Origin: Lysinibacillus fusiformis
GTDB lineage: Bacteria > Bacillota > Bacilli > Bacillales_A > Planococcaceae
DNA length: 64,000 nt
Direction of reading: 5' to 3'
Assembly: GCF_016925635.1 (NCBI RefSeq)
Contig: NZ_CP070490.1
Span: 2,176,001 to 2,240,000, forward strand
Under the pieces are notes generated by a model. That model did not search any database. It saw only the letters and a program-made list of their open reading frames with translations, and was not told the DNA's origin. Each line of letters starts with the position of its first letter. Within the stretch, counting starts at the first letter, position 1. Shown here piece after piece: positions 25,617 through 32,043 of the stretch. The position numbers and the translations under genes were made by a program.

Positions 25617-25847
25617 ATATTTAAAAAAGACTTAGCAAGAATGTATGCATATCTACCAGTAGCATTGAGTCAACTTGCTAAGGTAAACCCTGAAGCAACG
25701 CTTGAGATAATTCAAGATTGGGGAGATGGAAGAAAAGACATTCGAAAACTATGGGAGACAACGATCAATGCTTTGGAGGATGCTGGTACTGATTCTGATA
25801 GAGTGAGCGACTTAGATGTAAGAGTAAGGGGGCTGAAGGATGAATAG
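25617..25847 (+). CDS. tandem small paralog 2 of 4 (76 aa), apparent ATA start
   Basis: Core MYAYLPVALSQLAKVNPEATLEIIQDWGDGRKDIRKLW matches the other copies. The first in-frame ATG is at 25641, inside the conserved region and without an RBS. The upstream codons (ATA)-FKKDLARMYAYLP align with MHKKELIQMYASLP of copy 3, placing an ATA codon (25617) at the start position, 6 nt after gggagagg. It carries the longest tail (NALEDAGTDSDRVSDLDVRVRGLKDE). Function unknown. Confidence 0.65.
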   Translation: MFKKDLARMYAYLPVALSQLAKVNPEATLEIIQDWGDGRKDIRKLWETTINALEDAGTDSDRVSDLDVRVRGLKDE

Positions 25848-25877
25848 ATGCATAAACAATAGTAAAGGAGTAGGGCT

Positions 25878-26036
25878 ATGCATAAAAAAGAATTGATTCA
25901 AATGTATGCTTCCCTTCCTGTAAAGTTGAGTGAGCTTTCTAAAGTAAATCCAGAAGCCGCAATAGAAATATTACAAGATTGGGGCGCAGGGAGAAAGAGT
26001 ATACGTAAACTATGGGGTGCTACATCGACGCTTTAG
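25878..26036 (+). pseudogene. tandem small paralog 3 of 4, frameshifted at its 3' end
   Basis: ATG with RBS aaaggag. The first 47 residues match the family (MHKKELIQMYASLPVKLSEL, WGAGRKSIRKLW). After the conserved Trp the frame goes GATSTL-stop, but the next frame continues YIDALVESDTKSNSDHE to a stop at 26074, which aligns with TINALEDAGTDSD of copy 2. One base is missing near 26016 (TGGGAG in copy 2, TGGGG here). The conserved core is intact, so a 52-residue protein may still work. Confidence 0.6.
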
Positions 26037-26136
26037 TTGAGTCTGATACAAAATCTAATAGTGATCATGAATAAGGTAGAAATTAAAAGGAAGTATTTTA
26101 GTTAATCGAGGAAATTGAATAGAGGATGTGAGGAAG

Positions 26137-26316
26137 TTGCAATTTAAAGAATTAGTTAGAATATATGCTTACCTTCCTGTAAAGTTGAGTGAACTTTCAA
26201 AAGTAGATCCTGAAGCAGCAATTAATTTGTTACAGGATTGGGGTGAAGGGAAGGAGACCATTCGTAAGATTTGGGAGGAAACTCATAAAGCGATAGAAGA
26301 AAATAATAATAGTTAA
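26137..26316 (+). CDS. tandem small paralog 4 of 4 (59 aa)
   Basis: Starts at TTG 26137 by alignment to copy 3 (QFKELVRIYAYLPVKLSELSKVDPEAA); an in-frame GTG at 26128 is an alternative. Core LSELSKVDPEAAINLLQDWGEGKETIRKIW and acidic tail HKAIEENNNS. Last of the array, 77 nt before the 466-residue cargo gene, which has its own RBS. Function unknown. Confidence 0.68.
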   Translation: MQFKELVRIYAYLPVKLSELSKVDPEAAINLLQDWGEGKETIRKIWEETHKAIEENNNS

Positions 26317-26393
26317 TACGATTTTTCGTAAAATATCGCTTTTAGAAGGATTCGCCTCTTTTGTGACGAAATATGTCATAAGGAGGATGGTGT

Positions 26394-27794
26394 ATGTCAA
26401 TTGCTAATTTTGAAGTTAATGAACTTAGTAGAAGTTATCTAATTGATCGTAAAAGTAAAGTAATTTTCATAAACAGTGAAACTTCTAAGCAAGAACCTTT
26501 TTTGTATGAATTTGTAGAGAGAAATGTCTATTCAAGTGCTGAAGAGATTGATGGACAGATACAAAATCTTTCAGAAGAACAAATTACAATTATAAACGAT
26601 TTGCTCCCTGGCGTTCTTAAAATGTGTAAAGATGAATGGAAAGGTGATGAAACCCCAGTAAAGGTTATCCTAGAGGAAGAGGATAGGGTTAATTGTTCTT
26701 TGTGTAATGCGAAGAATAGAGATGTTTTCTTTATATTAAACAAGTTAAATGGGACGAAACTTAACGTTGGAAGTACTTGTATACAAGAGTTTAGCACAAT
26801 TTCCCTACAAGAAGGTAAATCAAGAAAGGCTTTATTAAAAGAGGCAATGAAGGTTGCCTTACTTAAACAATTAACTCTTAAATTCCCAGGGATAAAAAAA
26901 GAATTGGAAGATTGGAATGAGAAACTAGAACAATATGAAATCCTAATCCCGAGGAATTTGGAGGAAAGGTATTTAGCATTGGGACTAAAATTCCTGCAGC
27001 TATTCAATGAATATCTAAATGGCAATGAATCATCATTTGAAAAATTCGATGAGATTTATAAGGAGAAGGCTAGTATTCTTCATTTAATTAATGGATTTGT
27101 TCAAGAAAATAAAAATGAAAAATGGATTGCCACTAAAGCTATTGTAGATTGGCTACGAATAAATAAAAAACTACATGTAATTGAATTGCTAAAAGAAACT
27201 GGTTATGTAACATCTGAAACTGCTGGAGAAATTGAAGAAAAGTCGTTTTTAGAGTGCATTAGACTCGAGTTCAATAAGCATCTGGGTACAATAGGTTTTG
27301 AAATAACAGAGATTGAAGCAACAAACAACAATGAGTTTATTATTTACTCCAAGCAAAACCATATTATGTTAGAATGTAGAACAAATAAATTTATTGGATA
27401 TTTTGGGTCAGTTATTTTTAATGATGCGGATCAAAGACTTTTCAAACCAATTAATGTTTTGAAAGTTTCCTCGCTTCATAAGGAAACTGATATTAAAAAG
27501 GTATTAGATCAAGTTAATAGTGTACTTATCAGTGCAAAATCTAATTATGAAATTTATGACGAGTTACCAGGTTATGATTACTTTGAAAAAAATGAATTAG
27601 ACATTTTTGATACACGTACAAAGAAAATTACTGTCATTGAGTTAAAAATGTTCGTTAATTATGTAAAGCACTTACTTTTTGATTTGAAACTACATGAACG
27701 ACTGATAAAAGATATTAATGAGCTTATGGGAACCTACACTCAAAAAAGAAAGTACACAGTCCAAGAACTTAAAGAAATTAGAAGCACTTATTAA
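26394..27794 (+). CDS. cargo protein with treble-clef-like zinc motif (466 aa)
   Basis: RBS aaggagga. Near residues 101-130 it has C-S-L-C-N, then a strand-turn-strand stretch FFILNKLNGTKLNVGSTCIQEF with one more Cys. This CxxC...(I/L)xVGSxCxxxF pattern recurs in phage and bacterial proteins of unknown role and resembles a treble-clef zinc finger, although the fourth ligand is not obvious. The remainder is helical (residues 150-260), then a mixed domain (residues 300-390) and a helical C-terminus. No nuclease, ATPase or TIR motif was found. Low GC relative to the replication module points to separate acquisition. Confidence 0.65.
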   Translation: MSIANFEVNELSRSYLIDRKSKVIFINSETSKQEPFLYEFVERNVYSSAEEIDGQIQNLSEEQITIINDLLPGVLKMCKDEWKGDETPVKVILEEEDRVNCSLCNAKNRDVFFILNKLNGTKLNVGSTCIQEFSTISLQEGKSRKALLKEAMKVALLKQLTLKFPGIKKELEDWNEKLEQYEILIPRNLEERYLALGLKFLQLFNEYLNGNESSFEKFDEIYKEKASILHLINGFVQENKNEKWIATKAIVDWLRINKKLHVIELLKETGYVTSETAGEIEEKSFLECIRLEFNKHLGTIGFEITEIEATNNNEFIIYSKQNHIMLECRTNKFIGYFGSVIFNDADQRLFKPINVLKVSSLHKETDIKKVLDQVNSVLISAKSNYEIYDELPGYDYFEKNELDIFDTRTKKITVIELKMFVNYVKHLLFDLKLHERLIKDINELMGTYTQKRKYTVQELKEIRSTY

Positions 27795-27824
27795 GCATCC
27801 TTCGGGATGTTTTTATTTTTTTTT
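27794..27824 (+). terminator. Rho-independent terminator
   Basis: Stem AGCATCC / GGATGTT with a TTCG tetraloop and a long T-rich tail. Confidence 0.85.
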
Positions 27825-27947
27825 GATAATTTCTCTCCTAATTTTACAATATAGGTTTGAGAGGGTGTAAAACAAATAGATGTGTAGAAGATGGGAAATA
27901 TAAATTGTAACCCAGTTATGTTAATATATTCAAAAGGAGATGCTGTG

Positions 27948-28049
27948 ATGAATAATTATCTTGTTAGGTCTACTTTATCATTTATAATAATTAATGATCA
28001 ATATTTTCTATATAAATTGGTAGGTGAAAGAACGAGTGAGTACTGTTGA
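27948..28049 (+). CDS. short upstream ORF (33 aa) overlapping the next gene
   Basis: ATG with a very strong RBS (aaaggag, 8 nt). It encodes MNNYLVRSTLSFIIIN and then DQYFLYKLV before a stop at 28049, overlapping the next frame by 26 nt. The next gene's GTG start has no comparable RBS. Either this is a leader peptide coupling translation, or it is the true N-terminus of the next protein cut off by a frameshift near 28020-28045. Confidence 0.5.
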   Translation: MNNYLVRSTLSFIIINDQYFLYKLVGERTSEYC

Positions 28050-28563
28050 TGTTAGTGAAACAATATTGGATCGAATAAAATCCATAAAGGACGAATATAA
28101 TAAATACAGTTGGGAAGGGAATTTAGATAAGGATTTAGAGATAAACTATTCAGAAGATCGTATAGACTATATACTACATACTCCTAAAATATTTTTTTCT
28201 GAAAATGATGGGTTTCAAATGAAATTAAAAGAAAAAGCGTTTTCAATGTTGAATGACTTCTTAATCACTAAAATATCTGAATATTCATATCATGGTTTTC
28301 ATATAGAAAACCCAAAAAACTACTTTATCAGATTTGATTTCGAGCCCTTCAAGGAAAACTATGCACCAGTGCATATTAACGCACCTAAACATATTTGGGG
28401 AGATCATTTAACTTATCCAGACTCAACAAATTTAGATATCTCAAAAATGAATTGTAAAATTGCTCTAACGGTTTTTTCTAGGTTCTCGGCAGATAAGAAT
28501 GATTATCCTACAAATCCGTTGACGAATAAACCTTATGTAGAAATATTTGCGAAAGGAGAGTAA
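28024..28563 (+). CDS. hypothetical cargo protein (179 aa)
   Basis: GTG start assumed. N-terminal helix SETILDRIKSIKDEYNKY, then a beta-rich middle and a distinctive stretch YFIRFDFEPFKENYAPVHINAPKHIWGDHLTYP near residues 105-140. An RFDFxP strand followed by histidine-rich text recalls DUF2290-type proteins of defence or toxin islands, but this is recollection, not proof. The stop is 4 nt before the next gene's GTG, so the two form a cassette, possibly toxin/partner. Confidence 0.6.
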   Translation: MKERVSTVDVSETILDRIKSIKDEYNKYSWEGNLDKDLEINYSEDRIDYILHTPKIFFSENDGFQMKLKEKAFSMLNDFLITKISEYSYHGFHIENPKNYFIRFDFEPFKENYAPVHINAPKHIWGDHLTYPDSTNLDISKMNCKIALTVFSRFSADKNDYPTNPLTNKPYVEIFAKGE

Positions 28564-28567
28564 TAGA

Positions 28568-29119
28568 GTGAATAATTTAAAAGTAGAGTTGAAGGAAAAA
28601 ATTGAATACGCTATAGAAAATAAAATAGGCAAAGTGCTAATGTTTATAAAAGATGAACATAATATTTTAGCTGTGAAAGAATATTTAAATGAAAAAGGGG
28701 GAGGAATTGAGCTTATAGGAGTAACTTTCCCGGCGAATGAAAAGATGTATGAATATAATAAAGAAGATGATAAAGTTGTACCGTTTGTGCCGGATGCATC
28801 TAACGGAGATAAAGTAAGGGATCTATTAGAAAAGAAAAATGTGAAATTGATAAGTGGAACTATGCCATTTGAAGGTATAGTTATACCAGGAGAAAATTAT
28901 AATCCATATAAAATCGTTGAACAGACATTAAGTTTGGTACATCCTGCTTTACCAAACCTAGTACAAACTGTTTTAACTGCAACGGATTTTGGAGTTGTGT
29001 TACCTAAAGAAAGAGTGTTGGTCATTAATGCGGTGCTAGGTATTGAAACCATTGGAACTAATAGTAGACTGTTGTTCCACCCAGAAGAGGGTTTAGAAAT
29101 ACACAATATATTGACATAA
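28568..29119 (+). CDS. stand-alone pyruvate-kinase C-domain-like protein (183 aa)
   Basis: Start GTG 28568 after RBS aaaggag. The order of elements matches the PK alpha/beta (C-terminal) domain: helix LKEKIEYAIENKI, strand GKVLMFI, helix, IELIGVTFP, LLEKKNVKLISGTMPFEGI, helix VEQTLSLV, LVQTVLTATDFGVVLPKERVLVIN, then GTNSRLLFHP near the end. Free-standing members of this family are of unknown function and have no kinase active site. Found here as cargo behind an unknown gene with 4-nt spacing. Codon use is AT-rich like the rest of this cassette. Confidence 0.65.
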   Translation: MNNLKVELKEKIEYAIENKIGKVLMFIKDEHNILAVKEYLNEKGGGIELIGVTFPANEKMYEYNKEDDKVVPFVPDASNGDKVRDLLEKKNVKLISGTMPFEGIVIPGENYNPYKIVEQTLSLVHPALPNLVQTVLTATDFGVVLPKERVLVINAVLGIETIGTNSRLLFHPEEGLEIHNILT

Positions 29120-29498
29120 AAAACAATGAGCAAGGAATCCAAGATGACTCCTTGCTCATTGTTGTGTATTCGGTTTGATTTGAAGATAGAGTATCCTGCT
29201 GCGAAAAAGTATTCTTAGATTTTAAATAAGAATGGTAGAGACCGTTAGAAGTTAAACGGTTTAGTGAAGAAACATCACCGTTGTATTCCAAAAATGTTTG
29301 AAAAGCGTCTAACCACTTTTCTTGGACTTCTTGAGGAATGTGACCAATAGCAACGGTCTGATCTAAAAAGTTTTTAGTATTCACCATATAGATGTTCTCA
29401 AAACCTAATAATTCCTTTTGGGCAGTTTCTGGCTGTTTCTTATAAGTAGCATTAGGGACCATTTCTTGGAGCTGTTTTAAAATATCGTTGATATTCAT
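29058..29498 (-). CDS. hypothetical cargo protein (146 aa), end overlapping the convergent gene
   Basis: Minus-strand ATG at 29498 with weak RBS (gggtg). The first 105 residues look like a normal helical protein (MNINDILKQLQEMVPNATY, QEVQEKWLDAFQTFLEYNG). The last 40 residues are encoded by the hairpin and T-run of its own terminator and by the antisense of the previous gene, ending at 29058. The original stop was probably lost by mutation. No family recognised. Confidence 0.5.
   Translation of the reverse strand: MNINDILKQLQEMVPNATYKKQPETAQKELLGFENIYMVNTKNFLDQTVAIGHIPQEVQEKWLDAFQTFLEYNGDVSSLNRLTSNGLYHSYLKSKNTFSQQDTLSSNQTEYTTMSKESSWIPCSLFFMSIYCVFLNPLLGGTTVYY
29117..29163 (-). terminator. terminator between convergent cargo genes
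   Basis: Stem AACAATGAGCAAGGA / TCCTTGCTCATTGTT with a T-run on the minus strand. It ends leftward transcription and lies inside the extended reading frame of the minus-strand gene. Confidence 0.75.
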
Positions 29499-29682
29499 AT
29501 TAAACACCCTTTTTTAATGGATTAAAATAACTACAGTGTTATTTTAATTTATCTTACCCCATTTATTAAATAATTAAAAGCGAAAGACTGTAAAAAAAAT
29601 CAAGTTTTTTAAAATTAATTTTAGTATTAATTTAAATTCGAATTAATTCAAACAATTAGTTTATTTACAATATATTATTTTA

Positions 29683-29707
29683 AATTTTTGCACACGATTT
29701 GCACACG
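29683..29707. repeat. right integrase arm-type site (25 bp)
   Basis: Identical to 15620-15644 (two tandem TTTGCACACG units), same orientation, 79 bp inside the right attachment repeat. The flanking 29508-29682 is AT-rich and gene-free. Confidence 0.75.
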
Positions 29708-29721
29708 ATAGAAAATTGCAT

Positions 29722-29754
29722 AAAAAAATCACCCTCCAATAATGAAGGATGATT
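29722..29754 (-). terminator. element-supplied terminator for the 6S-like RNA gene
   Basis: On the minus strand, stem AATCATCCTTC / TTGGAGGGTGATT is followed by seven T. It lies 33 bp past the right attachment repeat, so it replaces the RNA gene's native terminator, now 14 kb away. Confidence 0.7.
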
Positions 29755-29786
29755 TGCTTCAAAGCCTTGTGGCTGTAAGATCATAT

Positions 29787-29843
29787 TAAAAAGCCGCGTA
29801 TGCCGTAGTTATTATAGAAAGTTTTAAACCACCACTCCTCAAA
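29787..29843. repeat. right attachment-site repeat (57 bp, attR)
   Basis: Perfect copy of 15451-15507. Here it is continuous with the remainder of the minus-strand RNA gene, so this is the side that keeps the gene whole. Confidence 0.92.
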
Positions 29844-29951
29844 GTGGGTGTTCGCAGAAGTTTTCCTGCTTATCCTCATGCACCGTAGTGTGAGGCCCGT
29901 CATTCCAACTCCAATAATAAAACTCCCTTTTACAGCTTAAAGGTTAAAACT
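29787..29951 (-). ncRNA. ssrS: structured small RNA, probable 6S RNA
   Basis: On the minus strand a TATAAT (29956-29961) is followed by AAGTTTTAACC (from about 29951), which pairs with GGTTTAAAACTT near the other end (29818-29829) to form a closing stem. Enclosed are the hairpins CCTCA-TGAGG, GCAG-CTGC and CCACT-AGTGG. A closing stem, a large purine-rich internal bubble and a terminal arm describe 6S RNA, and transcription from the bubble into the 5' strand would give AAAGGTTAAAACT, which resembles the product RNA I recall for a Bacillus 6S RNA. No comparison could be run, so the family call is provisional. The 3' end supplies the attachment site. Confidence 0.6.
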
Positions 29952-30226
29952 TAATATTATACGAACAATGCAGCCTTTATGGATATAATAAAGCATGATC
30001 AACAAACATGCAAGTAAGATGATAATGGCAAATTAGTCAATGGGCAAGTGTTTCAAATAGCGTGATGAACATCTAGAAATACGTTCAAAAAGATGCTGAT
30101 GTTTCATATTTTTTTCACAAATGCGAACGGAAAATACGAACAACCTTTGCTAAATAAGGTCGACTATGTAAAGATAGGAGCATAAAGAGGATTTTCCTAG
30201 CAAAAATGTAAAAGGAGGAAGTGGAA

Positions 30227-30565
30227 ATGGCAGCTTATCCAAATTGTCCAAAATGTCATTCAGAATATACGTATGAGGATGGAGCAAACTATGTATGTCC
30301 AGAATGTGCGCATGAATGGAGTATGGATGCAACTGAACAGGAATCAGATGCATTTATTGTAAAAGATGCAAATGGTAATCTGTTAGCTGACGGCGATTCA
30401 GTTACCGTTATTAAAGATTTAAAGGTGAAGGGTAGTTCTTCCACTTTAAAAATTGGTACAAAGGTAAAAAGTATCCGTCTTGTAGAAGGTGATCATAACA
30501 TCGACTGTAAAATTGATGGCTTTGGTGCTATGAAATTAAAGTCAGAATTTGTGAAAAAGGCCTAA
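30227..30565 (+). CDS. PhnA/YjdM-family zinc-ribbon protein
   Basis: 112 residues from the ATG at 30227 (RBS aaggagga, 8 nt). N-terminal zinc ribbon [14 protein letters not shown] and [10 protein letters not shown], then a compact beta domain ([26 protein letters not shown]). This matches PhnA/YjdM, once linked to alkylphosphonate use but of uncertain function; no phn operon is nearby. Monocistronic, between the RNA gene and a terminator. The 260 bp upstream of it hold no other gene. Confidence 0.85.
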   Translation: MAAYPNCPKCHSEYTYEDGANYVCPECAHEWSMDATEQESDAFIVKDANGNLLADGDSVTVIKDLKVKGSSSTLKIGTKVKSIRLVEGDHNIDCKIDGFGAMKLKSEFVKKA

Positions 30566-30570
30566 TAAAC

Positions 30571-30616
30571 AAAATGCACCTCAACTTTGGTAACAAAGTT
30601 TAAGGTGCATTTTTGT
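30571..30616. terminator. bidirectional terminator
   Basis: Stem AAAATGCACCT / AGGTGCATTTT with T-run on the plus strand and A-run before it, between convergent genes. Confidence 0.8.
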
Positions 30617-31129
30617 TTATTGAAAAATCCTACGTAATAGAATGGCAAAAGCTGCGCCAATTAAGGCAAAAATGGTATGTAAAAGTGCGATGTAGCCAGC
30701 CCCAATTACTAGTGCTCCTAGTTCTGTTAAAGAAAAGGTTGTAATATAGAGCTCATTATTAAGATTATTAATGATAGCCCAAACGAATACAGGCACAGAG
30801 CTTATGATAAAGACAATCCAGATGTTTTTATAGAAAAGATAAGAAAGACAGCCGAAAAGTGCATACGAGATGACGAAGCCCTTTTGATTGCCGAGTAAGG
30901 ATGAGTTAATGGCGAACATAAAGGATAAGACAATAAATATGATGTGAAAAAAGGATACTGTTCTTTTCATGGGTAAGTATTCGTTTTGAGTTGATGAATT
31001 GGCTGCTAGCTGCTGACATTGCTGACAAGTCGTTAGGTGTTGTTCAACAAATTCGATTGTTGATGCTTGAAGCATTTTTTTTTTATAAAGAGGTATTAAA
31101 TCTTCTACAATTGAGCATTCCTGTGACAA
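30617..31129 (-). CDS. zf-HC2 (anti-sigma-like) membrane protein
   Basis: 170 residues from a TTG at 31129, chosen because ggaggg lies 4-5 nt upstream; longer frames have no RBS. N-terminal zinc-binding anti-sigma motif H-x3-C-x2-C in EQHLTTCQQCQQLAA near residue 35, then about four hydrophobic segments. ZAS-type proteins hold ECF sigma factors at the membrane, but no sigma gene is adjacent here, so the partner is elsewhere or the domain has another job. Confidence 0.72.
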   Translation of the reverse strand: MSQECSIVEDLIPLYKKKMLQASTIEFVEQHLTTCQQCQQLAANSSTQNEYLPMKRTVSFFHIIFIVLSFMFAINSSLLGNQKGFVISYALFGCLSYLFYKNIWIVFIISSVPVFVWAIINNLNNELYITTFSLTELGALVIGAGYIALLHTIFALIGAAFAILLRRIFQ

Positions 31130-31232
31130 TACTTTCCCTCCATTCAATCTCTCCCTATTATACGACTTTTTGTAGAAAATAAAAAAAGCCTTCCGTGAAT
31201 TTTTCAATCGGAAAACTTGTACATGCACCCTA

Positions 31233-31862
31233 TTAATTTGCTGTTAGTACTTCATTTGTTAATGCTTGAATATCGATATGTGTTTTTTCCTTTACTGCGT
31301 CTTTTAAAATTTCTGTGCGGAAATAATGAACTGTCGCTTCAAGTGGAATGGCCAAAAGTTTTGAAAGGGCTGATTGGTACATATAGACAAATTCTTTGTC
31401 AGTATTGCCACGCTTTAATTCTGCGAAAGCTTCATAAAACTGATCGAGTTTATCTGCAAATTCAAGTAGCCGACCCTCTATAGTAGTATCCTTTCCTTCT
31501 TTCATCCGTTCAAAGAAAATAGCCTGAAATTCTTGTGGGATTTCATTGATAATAAATTTTTCCATCATCTTTTCTTCCACATGTGCTAGCATTTGCTTCA
31601 ACTCTGGACTAGCATGTTTCACAGGCGTCTTAATGTCCCCAATAAAAACTTCAGCAAAGTCATGATTGATCGTTTTTTCATATAAAGACTTCCAATCAAC
31701 TGTTGCACCGTGCATTTCTTCTAACGTTGCAAAGAACATCGCATATTGTGATACTTTCCATGAATGGGCTGCCACGTTGTGCTCTTCAAATTTGAAGCGA
31801 CCTGGGCAACGAATAATACGCTCTAAATCATTAAGGCTTGTAAAAAATTGATGAATTCCTAT
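31233..31862 (-). CDS. HD-domain hydrolase, YfbR-like
   Basis: 209 residues. Opening GIHQFFTSLNDLERIIRCPGRF and HNVAAHSWKVSQYAMFFA, then the HD motif INHDFAEVFIGDIKTP near residue 65 and a late Asp in LLEFADKLDQFYEAF, as in YfbR 5'-deoxynucleotidase-like proteins. It would hydrolyse dNMPs or related nucleotides with a divalent metal. Start: RBS AGGAG at 31871-31875 sits 8 nt before an ATA codon at 31862 that takes the place of the usual Met before GIHQ; an in-frame GTG at 31871 lies inside the RBS itself and is not usable. Confidence 0.8.
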   Translation of the reverse strand: MGIHQFFTSLNDLERIIRCPGRFKFEEHNVAAHSWKVSQYAMFFATLEEMHGATVDWKSLYEKTINHDFAEVFIGDIKTPVKHASPELKQMLAHVEEKMMEKFIINEIPQEFQAIFFERMKEGKDTTIEGRLLEFADKLDQFYEAFAELKRGNTDKEFVYMYQSALSKLLAIPLEATVHYFRTEILKDAVKEKTHIDIQALTNEVLTAN

Positions 31863-32043
31863 AAAAATCACTCCTTTTTGTTCTATAAGTGCATGTTACT
31901 ATAAACAATACCCTCTTTATACGGTTTTCAAACAATTTAACAATGATTCAAGCTGTGTTTACAAAGGATTCACAATTGCTGATAAAGTAGATTCAGGTTG
32001 AATGCTATAATGTAGGGGACTGATGAAAAGGGGCGTACACATC

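Larger units (their letters stand above)
15451..29843. mobile_element. 14.3-kb integrated phage-satellite-like (PICI-like) element
   Basis: Bounded by 57-bp perfect direct repeats. Order from the left: tyrosine integrase and repressor (minus strand), divergent excisionase, small genes, primase/VirE helicase, structured candidate origin, a run of short genes, an ArpU-like activator, then AT-rich cargo. It has no visible capsid, tail, portal, terminase, holin or lysin genes, and no relaxase or conjugation genes. This layout is that of phage-inducible chromosomal islands of Gram-positive bacteria; the name is by analogy because no helper-phage dependence can be seen. Integration is at the 3' end of a 6S-like RNA gene. 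Confidence 0.85.

Noticed and set aside
25411-26316. CRISPR-like or simple tandem DNA repeat
   Set aside because: The similarity is between genes at protein level with codon-level divergence, not short identical repeats with spacers.
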